9,961 nt of DNA. Origin: Bacillota bacterium. GTDB lineage: Bacteria; Bacillota; Clostridia; Acetivibrionales; DSM-1351. A program made the translations under genes and the position numbers. Within the stretch, counting starts at the first letter, position 1. Every line of letters starts with the position of its first letter. Location of the stretch: positions 1-9,961 of the forward strand of contig JAFABO010000193.1 of NCBI GenBank assembly GCA_023426005.1, given 5' to 3'. The notes below the pieces were generated by a model. The model was not told the origin of the DNA. It saw only the letters and a program-made list of their open reading frames with translations, and ran no database searches. Shown here piece after piece: positions 1-6,120 of this stretch.

Positions 1-2
1 AA

Positions 3-650
3 GATCTGGGCTTTGCAAAGATAGACCACCACCGCAGCATCAGAGTCGGCTATCCTGAAGTTGTCTACTGTGAAGGGAAAACCAGCGGACAAATTGTTGA
101 AATAGTTAAGAGATTAATGGAAAAGAACAATAATATACTGGCTACAAGGGCGTCAAAAGAGGATTTTGCCGCAGTGAGCGAAGCCATATCCGATGCTGAG
201 TACCATGAGACCGCAAGGATAATAGTTGTCAAAAGGAAAGAGATAACTGTCAATGAAAAGCAAATTGCGGTTATAACCGCCGGAACGTCAGATATTCCGG
301 TTGCGGAGGAAGCAGCAATTACGGCAGAAGTACTGGGCAACAGGGTCAATAGGATCTACGATGTGGGGGTAGCAGGTATCCACAGACTTTTGTCCAAAAT
401 TGATGCTATTACCCAGGCAAATGTGGTAATTGTGGTTGCGGGAATGGAAGGCGCCCTGGCAAGTGTGGTAGGCGGTCTGGTTGACAAGCCGGTGATAGCA
501 GTTCCCACAAGCGTAGGCTATGGAGCCAATTTCGGAGGGCTGGCGGCGTTGCTTACCATGCTGAACAGCTGCGCCAGCGGCATAGGCGTTGTCAACATAG
601 ACAACGGCTTTGGCGCTGGCTACCTGGCCAGCAATATCAATAAGCTTTAG
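3..650 (+). CDS. larB: LarB, pyridinium-3,5-biscarboxylic acid mononucleotide synthase (3' part; start lies outside the window)
   Basis: The frame is open from the first bases of the window, reading DLGFAKIDHHR, a characteristic LarB stretch, so the first in-frame ATG at 117 is internal and the gene is cut at its 5' end. Known role: LarB is a PurE-related enzyme that carboxylates the pyridinium ring of nicotinic acid adenine dinucleotide and hydrolyses the phosphoanhydride, giving the biscarboxylate mononucleotide precursor of the nickel-pincer cofactor. The C-terminal half shows the PurE-like fold signatures: TAGTSDIPVAEEA, VAGMEGALASVVGGL, and a glycine-rich end with VPTSVGYGANFGG and NIDNGFGAGYLA. 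A cysteine in NSCASG lies in the region where LarB has its reactive cysteine (inference). It lies 120 bases upstream of larC on the same strand, so the two are probably co-transcribed. The product is cytoplasmic. Confidence 0.93.
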   Translation, partial: DLGFAKIDHHRSIRVGYPEVVYCEGKTSGQIVEIVKRLMEKNNNILATRASKEDFAAVSEAISDAEYHETARIIVVKRKEITVNEKQIAVITAGTSDIPVAEEAAITAEVLGNRVNRIYDVGVAGIHRLLSKIDAITQANVVIVVAGMEGALASVVGGLVDKPVIAVPTSVGYGANFGGLAALLTMLNSCASGIGVVNIDNGFGAGYLASNINKL

Positions 651-760
651 CCATTTTTGAAATTAGTAGGGGCGTTCTGTTATTTTAGTGTTTATATATT
701 GAAATTAAGGGTATAACAAGATTGAAATTTGAAAAAATACCGATTAATTATTAGTATTGC

Positions 761-770
761 GGAGGAATTA
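761..770 (+). promoter_or_regulatory. Ribosome binding site that fixes the larC start
   Basis: GGAGG at 761-765 followed by a 5-base spacer precedes ATG at 771. An in-frame TTG at 729 has no such site and would add 14 residues that do not look like LarC, whose family begins directly with the FDCFSGISGDM region. Confidence 0.8.
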
Positions 771-2168
771 ATGCGAGTTTTATATTTTGACTGTTTTTCC
801 GGAATAAGCGGAGATATGACCCTTGGTGCCCTGCTGGACCTGGGGCTTGACAGCAAAGCTTTTTTACAGGAACTGGACAAGCTTAAAGTTGACGGTTATT
901 CCATTGAGATAAAAAAGGTTGTTAAGAATGGTATAACCGGTACTGACGTAAATGTTATACTCCATGACGAAGGTGAAGAGCACCGCCATGACCATGATAG
1001 CAGCGGTCACAGTCATGATGACCATCATGACCACGAGCACGGATATCAGCATGACCATGATCATAACCACGACCACGAGCACGGACATCAGCATGATCAC
1101 AACCATGACCACGAGCACGAACAACAGCATGATAATGACCATGATCACAGTCACGGGCATGAACATAGCCATTCCCACCAGGAGAGGAACCTTGCCGATA
1201 TAGAAAATATCATTAATATGAGTGCTCTGAAGCCGGGAGTCAAGGCTATGAGCACCAGGATTTTCAGGGAAATAGCCCGTGCGGAGGCAAAGGTACACGG
1301 CAAGGATATTAGCGAAGTACATTTCCATGAGGTTGGAGCAATTGATTCAATAGTAGATATTGTAGGTGTATGCATATGCATTGACATGCTTGGAGTTGAA
1401 AGGATATATGCCTCCGAGCTGCACGAGGGAAAGGGTTTTGTAAAATGTGCGCACGGTCTCTTGCCCGTGCCTGTGCCGGCTGTAATGGAAATGCTGTGCA
1501 ACAGCAAAATTCCTCTGGTGACTGAAGACGTTCCTTTTGAGCTGGTTACTCCTACCGGTATAGGAATTCTTAAAATGACCTGTTCATCATTTGGTAAAAT
1601 GCCTCCCATGTCCATAGAAAAAACGGGATACGGCATGGGAAAGAGGAATACAGGCCGTTTTAATGCCTTGAGGGCAGTGGTGGGTACTCTTTACGAGCAG
1701 GACAACATACCTAACGATGAAATTTCAATACTCGAGACCAATATTGACAACATGTCTCCCGAAATTCTGGGCTACACTATGGAGAAGCTTTTGGACAACG
1801 GCGCACTGGACGTATACTGCACACCCATATATATGAAGAAAAACAGACCTTCAGTAATGCTGACGGTATTGGCGAAATGCGGAGATGAGAAAAAGTTCTC
1901 GGATGTCATATTCAGTGAAACTTCCACCCTGGGGATAAGGGTAACAAGGTCAGCCAGGTTCTGCATGAACAGAGAGTTCGTGAAGGTTAACACAATGTAC
2001 GGAGATGTAAGAGTTAAAGTCGCCAGCATAGGTGATATACATAAATTTGCTCCCGAGTATGAAGACTGTAAGAGTATAGCTGTTAAGAACGGTATACCCA
2101 TAACAAAAGTGTATGAAATGGTGAATGAAACTTATCGGCAGGAAGGAAGCTGTATTGCTGTACAATAA
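771..2168 (+). CDS. larC: LarC, nickel-pincer cofactor cyclometallase (nickel insertion protein), single-frame form
   Basis: Known role: LarC inserts Ni into pyridinium-3,5-bisthiocarboxylic acid mononucleotide in a CTP-dependent reaction, the last step of nickel-pincer nucleotide synthesis. The 465-residue product starts with the family signature YFDCFSGISGDMTLGALLDLG. A His-rich insert follows at residues about 65-136 (30 of 72 residues are His), which probably binds or stores nickel. Next come VHFHEVGAIDSIVDIVG and, in the C-terminal domain, ETNIDNMSPEILGY and KKNRPSVMLTVL. In Lactiplantibacillus plantarum the protein is made from larC1 and larC2 by ribosomal frameshifting; here both parts are in one uninterrupted frame, so no shift is needed. 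The start at 771 is chosen for its GGAGG site. The end overlaps the radical SAM gene downstream, which implies one transcript with translational coupling. The product is cytoplasmic. Confidence 0.95.
   Translation: MRVLYFDCFSGISGDMTLGALLDLGLDSKAFLQELDKLKVDGYSIEIKKVVKNGITGTDVNVILHDEGEEHRHDHDSSGHSHDDHHDHEHGYQHDHDHNHDHEHGHQHDHNHDHEHEQQHDNDHDHSHGHEHSHSHQERNLADIENIINMSALKPGVKAMSTRIFREIARAEAKVHGKDISEVHFHEVGAIDSIVDIVGVCICIDMLGVERIYASELHEGKGFVKCAHGLLPVPVPAVMEMLCNSKIPLVTEDVPFELVTPTGIGILKMTCSSFGKMPPMSIEKTGYGMGKRNTGRFNALRAVVGTLYEQDNIPNDEISILETNIDNMSPEILGYTMEKLLDNGALDVYCTPIYMKKNRPSVMLTVLAKCGDEKKFSDVIFSETSTLGIRVTRSARFCMNREFVKVNTMYGDVRVKVASIGDIHKFAPEYEDCKSIAVKNGIPITKVYEMVNETYRQEGSCIAVQ
1029..1148 (+). repeat. 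Imperfect tandem repeat inside larC encoding the His-rich segment
   Basis: Three units each begin with GACCACGAGCAC, at 1029, 1071 and 1107, so the spacing is 42 then 36 bases. They encode DHEHGYQHDHDHNH, DHEHGHQHDHNH and DHEHEQQHDNDHDH. All spacings are multiples of three, so copy-number change by slippage would keep the frame. Flanking sequence continues the His/Asp pattern without clear repeat units. Confidence 0.85.
2141..2149 (+). promoter_or_regulatory. Ribosome binding site supporting a TTG start for the radical SAM gene
   Basis: GGAAGGAAG ends 5 bases before the in-frame TTG at 2155. The alternative ATG at 2125 has no comparable purine-rich site in front. The shorter product begins close to the usual family N-terminus (LYNKFSQFLKNKYG). 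Confidence 0.5.
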
Positions 2169-3093
2169 ATTTTCTCAGTTTCTGAAAAACAAATACGGTT
2201 CAAAGGTGTATAAGCTCCCGCTAAACCTGCCTGTCACGTGCCCCAACAGGGATGGCAGTCTGGGTTGGGCGGGATGCATTTTTTGCGGAGAGGAAGGGGC
2301 AGGTTTTGAAAATCTGTCCAACGAAATCTCTGTTGCAGATCAGCTGGAGCAAAACGCCAGGTATATAGGGAAAAACTATGGAAGTGAAAAATTTATCGCC
2401 TATTTTCAGAATTATTCAAATACCTACCTTCCATACCAACTGTTCGTAAAAAATATATCAGAAGCCTGCAGGGAGGGAATTGTTGCAATATATATATCAA
2501 CCCGTCCCGACTGTATTGCCGACAGATATCTGGAATTTCTGGCCGGATTGAAAGAGGAAAAGGGAATAGATATTGTTATGGAACTTGGCCTGCAGACTGT
2601 TAATTATCATACGCTGAAGCTGCTTAACAGGGGACACACACTTGCGGAATTCATAGATGCCGCAATAAGGATCAGAAAATACCGGCTTGAGATATGCGCC
2701 CATTATATAACCGACCTTCCCATGGATAATGCGGACGATGTTACAGAGGGGGCAAAGATAATCTCAGCCCTTGGTGTTTCACAGGTGAAGTGCCACTCCC
2801 TGTTTATTCTTAAAGATACTGAGCTGGAAAGAATGTATTCCAGGGAAGAAATTCAGCCCATAACCATTGATGAGTTCATTGACAGAACCATAAGATTTTT
2901 GGAGCATCTCAACCCTGATATTGTGGTGCAGAGGCTGATTGGAAGAACTCCTGCCGAAAAAACTGTTTTCTGCAACTGGAATACCAGTTGGTGGAAGCTC
3001 CAGGATATGATAGAAGCAAAAATGACAGAGCAAAACACCTTCCAGGGCAGGCTGTATAAAGCAGGTAACAGCTTGATCAATAAAATACAATGA
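2155..3093 (+). CDS. Radical SAM protein, TIGR01212 family (YhcC-like)
   Basis: The cluster motif is CPNRDGSLGWAGCIFC, three cysteines (C29, C41, C44 from the TTG start) spaced C-x11-C-x2-C, as in the Elp3-like YhcC/TIGR01212 group rather than the classic CxxxCxxC. These would bind the 4Fe-4S cluster that cleaves S-adenosylmethionine. Further family traits are YFQNYSNTYLPYQLF, ISTRPDC and MELGLQTVNYHTLKLLNRGH. At about 312 residues it has the normal family length. No specific substrate can be named from the sequence; proteins of this group are otherwise poorly characterised. The start is taken as TTG at 2155 because of the GGAAGGAAG site; ATG at 2125 would add ten residues. It overlaps the end of larC by 14 bases, which suggests translational coupling, but a link to nickel-pincer synthesis is only inferred from position. 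Confidence 0.9.
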   Translation: MLYNKFSQFLKNKYGSKVYKLPLNLPVTCPNRDGSLGWAGCIFCGEEGAGFENLSNEISVADQLEQNARYIGKNYGSEKFIAYFQNYSNTYLPYQLFVKNISEACREGIVAIYISTRPDCIADRYLEFLAGLKEEKGIDIVMELGLQTVNYHTLKLLNRGHTLAEFIDAAIRIRKYRLEICAHYITDLPMDNADDVTEGAKIISALGVSQVKCHSLFILKDTELERMYSREEIQPITIDEFIDRTIRFLEHLNPDIVVQRLIGRTPAEKTVFCNWNTSWWKLQDMIEAKMTEQNTFQGRLYKAGNSLINKIQ

Positions 3094-3119
3094 GTATTCT
3101 GGAATATAAGCAATGAGTT

Positions 3120-3161
3120 GAGATATTTTTGAAGGCTTGCTTCAGCCTTCAAAAATATCTC
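3120..3161. repeat. Perfect 18-bp inverted repeat between convergent genes
   Basis: Left arm 3120-3137 and right arm 3144-3161 are perfectly complementary around a 6-base loop (TGCTTC). The GC-rich part of each arm (GAAGGCT) is nearest the loop, and the T-run comes before the stem while an A-run follows it. It lies 26 bases after the radical SAM stop and contains the last codons and the stop of the - strand nuclease-like gene. A strong hairpin forms in both transcripts, but no U-tract follows it on either strand. Confidence 0.85.
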
Positions 3162-3891
3162 CAAGGGAAACCTCCAGCTCTTTAAACCAATATGATTTTA
3201 TAATATCATTATTTTTATTGATGGAATAGAAGTCAATCCTACAATCTTTAAACCCATAGAGAAGCACTGATTTGTTTTTGGGATCAATTACCCAAAATTC
3301 CTTAACACCCGACAGCATATAGGTGTTCAATTTGTCCACCATATCTTTGGAACGGGTACTCCGGGACAAAATCTCCACAACCAGAGCGGGTGTTCCCATA
3401 TACCGTCCTTTTTCGGTTACGGTATTTTCAAGATCACAGGCTATAAGCAGGTCCGGCTGCATGACATCGGGAGTTTTCAGGTCTTTCTTAAAAAAGTGTA
3501 CATCAAAGGGGGCATAGAAAACCTTGCAGGTTTTCCCTTTTAAATAATTTCTTAAAATTACATGCAAATTACCCGAGATTACCTGGTGAAAGGTGCTGGG
3601 CGAAGATAACAGGATTATCTCACCGTTGATGTATTCCATGCGAAGCTCACTGTTTTCATAGATTTCCATAAATTCCTCATAGGACACCTTTTTACCACCA
3701 TACTGATAATCCAGGGCTTTTTCTTTCACTGTAAAATATCTTTCGATATCATTGATATAGGGTGTCAGTCTAATGGCTTTCTTTCCGTTTTTTGTAATGA
3801 TTACTTCATTGTCATTACTCACCAGGTCAAGGTATTTACCTAAATTTAATTTGAGCTCGGTTGCCGTTATTACTTTGGTTTCATTGTCCAT
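3142..3891 (-). CDS. Phd/YefM-like antitoxin domain fused to a Uma2-family PD-(D/E)XK nuclease-like domain
   Basis: The 249-residue product has two parts. Residues 1 to about 45 (VITATELKLNLGKYLDLV, then EVIITKNGKKAIRL) match the Phd/YefM 'prevent-host-death' fold, which in type II toxin-antitoxin systems binds DNA and usually represses its own promoter. From about residue 70 to the end it matches the Uma2 (DUF820) group: E86 in RMEYINGEI, D147 in MQPDLLI, E173 in LVVEILSRSTRSKD and K187 in DKLNTY, followed by SGVKEFWVIDP. These are the positions expected for a PD-(D/E)XK-type active site (inference from family pattern). The start ATG has AAAGGAGAT in front. No separate toxin gene lies beside it. 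Uma2 proteins are often called putative endonucleases, but their biological role is not well established. Regulation: a promoter and tandem repeats lie just upstream. It is convergent with the radical SAM gene and divergent from guaA. Confidence 0.88.
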   Translation of the reverse strand: MDNETKVITATELKLNLGKYLDLVSNDNEVIITKNGKKAIRLTPYINDIERYFTVKEKALDYQYGGKKVSYEEFMEIYENSELRMEYINGEIILLSSPSTFHQVISGNLHVILRNYLKGKTCKVFYAPFDVHFFKKDLKTPDVMQPDLLIACDLENTVTEKGRYMGTPALVVEILSRSTRSKDMVDKLNTYMLSGVKEFWVIDPKNKSVLLYGFKDCRIDFYSINKNNDIIKSYWFKELEVSLGDIFEG

Positions 3892-3968
3892 GGCAGATCT
3901 CCTTTATATATTTATTTTAAGGGCTTCTTGGAAAAATCGTATGAAAGATTGGCGCTATCTGCGAAAAT

Positions 3969-4008
3969 ATGTACGATGTTAATAATAAATGTACGATTAT
4001 TAATAATA
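3969..4008. promoter_or_regulatory. Tandem direct repeats, candidate operator of the Phd-Uma2 gene
   Basis: ATGTACGAT occurs at 3969 and again at 3989, each followed by a near-identical TTAATAATA tail (one-base offset), giving two units about 20 bases apart, or two helical turns. They cover the expected transcription start of the - strand promoter at 4011-4038, a position suited to repression. Binding by the Phd-like domain is an inference. Confidence 0.5.
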
Positions 4009-4010
4009 TT

Positions 4011-4038
4011 ATTATATAGCATAGAACGATTTTGTCAA
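4011..4038 (-). promoter_or_regulatory. Sigma-A-type promoter for the Phd-Uma2 gene
   Basis: On the - strand, consensus TTGACA (4038-4033) and consensus TATAAT (4016-4011) are separated by 16 bases. Transcription would begin near 4004 and leave a 5' leader of roughly 110 bases before the ATG at 3891. Confidence 0.65.
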
Positions 4039-4168
4039 GAATAATCTGTAATAACTTCCATATTTATGATAAAGGCGGCGTAAACCTGGCGGGCGGTGTT
4101 TTTAATTTTGCAATAAATTTTTATTTGCGAAAGTATTTTTGATGCTATGCATACCAAGCAAAATTCGA

Positions 4169-4174
4169 TATAAT
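4169..4174 (+). promoter_or_regulatory. Possible -10 box for guaA
   Basis: A consensus TATAAT lies 73 bases before the guaA start. No good -35 hexamer is seen at 16-18 bases upstream, so this is weak. A second weak option is TTGATA at 4184 with TTTAAA at 4208. The rest of the 3892-4247 gap holds only the - strand promoter and repeats; no purine riboswitch pattern was found. Confidence 0.25.
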
Positions 4175-4232
4175 ATTAAAATATTGATATGACTTAAAGT
4201 ATTAAGCTTTAAAATATGCCTATTTTACAAAC

Positions 4233-4250
4233 AAGGAGTTGTTATTTTTG
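4233..4250 (+). promoter_or_regulatory. Ribosome binding site and TTG start of guaA
   Basis: AAGGAG at 4233-4238 is followed by 9 bases and TTG at 4248. A TTG at 4239 directly abuts the site and the ATG at 4260 is 21 bases away, so 4248 is the best-spaced start. Confidence 0.65.
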
Positions 4251-5783
4251 AATAATGAGATGGTATTGGTGCTGGATTTCGGCGGACAGTACAACCAATT
4301 GATAGCACGCCGTGTCAGAGAAGCTAATGTATACTGTGAGGTCATTCCTTACACTGCGTCACTGGAGCGAATTAAATCATATAATCCCAAGGGCATCATT
4401 TTCACTGGAGGGCCTAATTCGGTACTGGATGAAGGTGCACCGAAATGTGATCCGGGAGTATTTGAGCTTGGTATTCCGGTTTTGGGAATATGTTATGGCA
4501 TGCAGCTTATGAGCGTTATGCTGGGAGGTTCGGTTGAAGCCGCAAAACAGCGTGAATATGGAAAGGTGGAGATTTGCGTCGACAAGTCCCAGCCCTTTTT
4601 CCGGGATGTTGACGAGAACACCACCTGCTGGATGAGCCACACGTACTATGTGAGCAATCCGCCCGAAGGGTTTGTCATTACTGCTAAATCTTCAAACTGT
4701 CCGGCCGGAGCTATGCAGCATGTTGAAAAAAATCTATATGCCGTTCAGTTCCATCCTGAGGTTATGCACACTCCAAAGGGAAAGGAAATGTTGAGAAACT
4801 TCCTATTAAATATCTGTCACTGCAGAGGTGATTGGAAAATGTCATCTTTCGTTGAAAATTCGATTAAAGCCATCAGGGAAAAGGTTGGAGACAAAAAGGT
4901 TTTATGCGCCCTGTCAGGCGGAGTGGATTCTTCTGTTGCGGCTGTTCTCATTCACAAGGCAATCGGGAGGCAGTTGACCTGTATATTTGTTGACCACGGA
5001 CTTTTGAGAAAGTATGAAGGAGATCAGGTTGAGCAGGTATTCAGAAACCAGTATGACATAAACATGATCCGTGTTAATTGTGAAGACAGATTTTTGGAAA
5101 AGCTTAAAGGGGTATCCGACCCTGAATCCAAGAGAAAAATTATCGGTGAGGAGTTTATTAGAGTATTTGAAGACGAAGCAAAAAAAATCGGAAAGGTTGA
5201 TTTCCTTGTTCAGGGAACGATCTATCCTGACGTAATAGAGAGCGGCCACGGTGATGCTGCAGTTATCAAGAGCCATCACAATGTGGGCGGACTTCCTGAC
5301 CATGTGGATTTCAAGGAAATAATCGAGCCTTTGAGAAACTTGTTTAAGGATGAGGTGCGAAAGGCAGGAGAGGAAATGGGTATTCCTGAGGACATCGTCT
5401 GGAGACAGCCCTTCCCGGGTCCCGGTCTCGCTATCAGAGTAATAGGCGATCTTACAAAGGAAAAACTTGATACCTTGAGAGACACCGATTATATTTTCCG
5501 TGAGGAAATTAAAGCAGCCGGCCTTGGCAGAGAAATAAACCAGTACTTTACAGTGTTGACAAACATGCGAAGTGTGGGAGTTATGGGTGACGAAAGAACC
5601 TATGACTATACATTGGCTTTGCGTGCCGTAACGACTACAGACTTTATGACTGCCGACTGGGCGAGGATTCCATATGATGTGCTGGAGAAAGTTTCAACCC
5701 GTATCGTCAATGAAGTCAAGCACATAAACAGAATAGTTTACGATATTACCTCGAAGCCGCCGGCGACGATTGAGTGGGAATAA
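4248..5783 (+). CDS. guaA: GMP synthase (glutamine-hydrolysing)
   Basis: GuaA converts XMP to GMP using ATP and ammonia from glutamine, the last step of de novo guanine nucleotide synthesis. The 511-residue product has the full domain order. The N-terminal class I glutamine amidotransferase starts with VLVLDFGGQYNQLIARRVRE; its nucleophile is C82 in GICYGMQLM and its partners are H169 and E171 in QFHPEV. The ATP pyrophosphatase domain has the P-loop SGGVDSSVAA at about residue 223. The C-terminal dimerisation domain has RQPFPGPGLAIRV and ends with the typical PPATIEWE. All catalytic residues are present, so the enzyme should be active in the cytoplasm. It is the only gene in its transcript here, with a terminator at 5951. 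The TTG start at 4248 is chosen for its spacing from AAGGAG. Confidence 0.98.
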   Translation: MNNEMVLVLDFGGQYNQLIARRVREANVYCEVIPYTASLERIKSYNPKGIIFTGGPNSVLDEGAPKCDPGVFELGIPVLGICYGMQLMSVMLGGSVEAAKQREYGKVEICVDKSQPFFRDVDENTTCWMSHTYYVSNPPEGFVITAKSSNCPAGAMQHVEKNLYAVQFHPEVMHTPKGKEMLRNFLLNICHCRGDWKMSSFVENSIKAIREKVGDKKVLCALSGGVDSSVAAVLIHKAIGRQLTCIFVDHGLLRKYEGDQVEQVFRNQYDINMIRVNCEDRFLEKLKGVSDPESKRKIIGEEFIRVFEDEAKKIGKVDFLVQGTIYPDVIESGHGDAAVIKSHHNVGGLPDHVDFKEIIEPLRNLFKDEVRKAGEEMGIPEDIVWRQPFPGPGLAIRVIGDLTKEKLDTLRDTDYIFREEIKAAGLGREINQYFTVLTNMRSVGVMGDERTYDYTLALRAVTTTDFMTADWARIPYDVLEKVSTRIVNEVKHINRIVYDITSKPPATIEWE

Positions 5784-5892
5784 TCGCCGAGCGCTGCCGG
5801 AGTCAGAGGAAGCGAAGGCGATTATTGCGCAGCGCAAGGAGGAATGCGACCGGAGGGAGCAGAGCGACTATGCGACAAGCCGGGTACATTAG
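5781..5892 (+). other. GC- and purine-rich stretch after guaA, open in three frames and hairpin-forming
   Basis: After the guaA stop the base composition changes to G+C- and purine-rich for about 110 bases, unlike the AT-rich DNA on the far side. Apart from the guaA stop itself, none of the three forward frames has a stop before 5890. TAATCGCC (5781-5788, containing the guaA stop) pairs with GGCGATTA (5817-5824), with CGCT/AGCG inside; TTGCGC and GCGCAA flank one base at 5831. It may be a dispersed repeat or a structured 3' UTR; its identity is not recognised. The remaining gap to the insertion sequence (5893-6053) holds only the guaA terminator. Confidence 0.5.
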
Positions 5893-5950
5893 TATCCTTT
5901 GATGATTAACAGAAGGGGTTTTGTAGATTTAAGTTCAGATAATTAAATGT

Positions 5951-6009
5951 AACCGTGTTAGATATTCACCTATTTCAATGTATATCTAAGACGGTTTTTT
6001 ATTATTTTT
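5951..6009 (+). terminator. Intrinsic terminator of guaA
   Basis: Arms 5951-5965 (AACCGTGTTAGATAT) and 5982-5996 pair over 15 positions with a single G/G mismatch around a 16-base loop. A T-run at 5995-6000 follows, then ATTATTTTT. It lies about 170 bases after the guaA stop, so the transcript has a long 3' UTR that includes the GC-rich stretch. Confidence 0.8.
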
Positions 6010-6053
6010 GGGAGTATAAATAATTTTGCTGGTTTGAATTTTTTAGGTCCTTC

Positions 6054-6079
6054 GTAAGCGCTCTGCAATAGAGTGCCTT
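6054..6079 (+). repeat. IS66 left terminal inverted repeat
   Basis: Starts GTAAGCGCTCTG and ends GAGTGCCTT. It matches the reverse complement of 8559-8584 at 24 of 26 bases; the two differences are adjacent (TG here, CA in the other end). Internally, GCGCTC and GAGTGC form a short partly paired stem. Confidence 0.92.
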
Positions 6080-6116
6080 GTAAATTGAAACAGGATCGGC
6101 TATACCAGCCGATCCT
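6080..6116 (-). terminator. Terminator-like hairpin after tnpC
   Basis: AGGATCGGCT (6092-6101) and AGCCGATCCT (6107-6116) form a perfect 10-bp stem with a 5-base loop. On the - strand it comes directly after the tnpC stop and is followed by GTTTCAATTT, a moderate U-rich tail, so it probably ends the transposition operon inside the element. Confidence 0.65.
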
Positions 6117-6120
6117 TAAA

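Noticed and set aside
729..770. Upstream TTG start for larC
   Set aside because: No ribosome site and the extra 14 residues do not fit the family; ATG 771 has GGAGG.
1029..1148. CRISPR-like regular repeat
   Set aside because: Units are adjacent, of unequal length and coding; there are no spacers.
952..1203. Thr/Met-rich frame on the + strand inside larC
   Set aside because: Same repeat read in another frame; no ribosome site.
864..1328. Long antisense frame, very hydrophobic, across the larC His-rich region
   Set aside because: His codons read backwards give Met and Val codons, so the membrane-like look is a by-product of the His repeats.
3120..3161. Bidirectional intrinsic terminator
   Set aside because: The A-run follows the stem and the T-run precedes it on both strands, the reverse of what is needed.
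3892..4247. Purine riboswitch upstream of guaA
   Set aside because: The conserved loop pattern of the purine aptamer was not found on the + strand.
5844..5912. Short frame starting at ATG 5844 behind AAGGAGG
   Set aside because: Spacing to the ATG is only one base and the 22-residue product resembles nothing known.
6046..6053. 8-bp target duplication of the IS66 element
   Set aside because: GGTCCTTC does not match GACTTTAA on the other side, nor do sites shifted by two bases.
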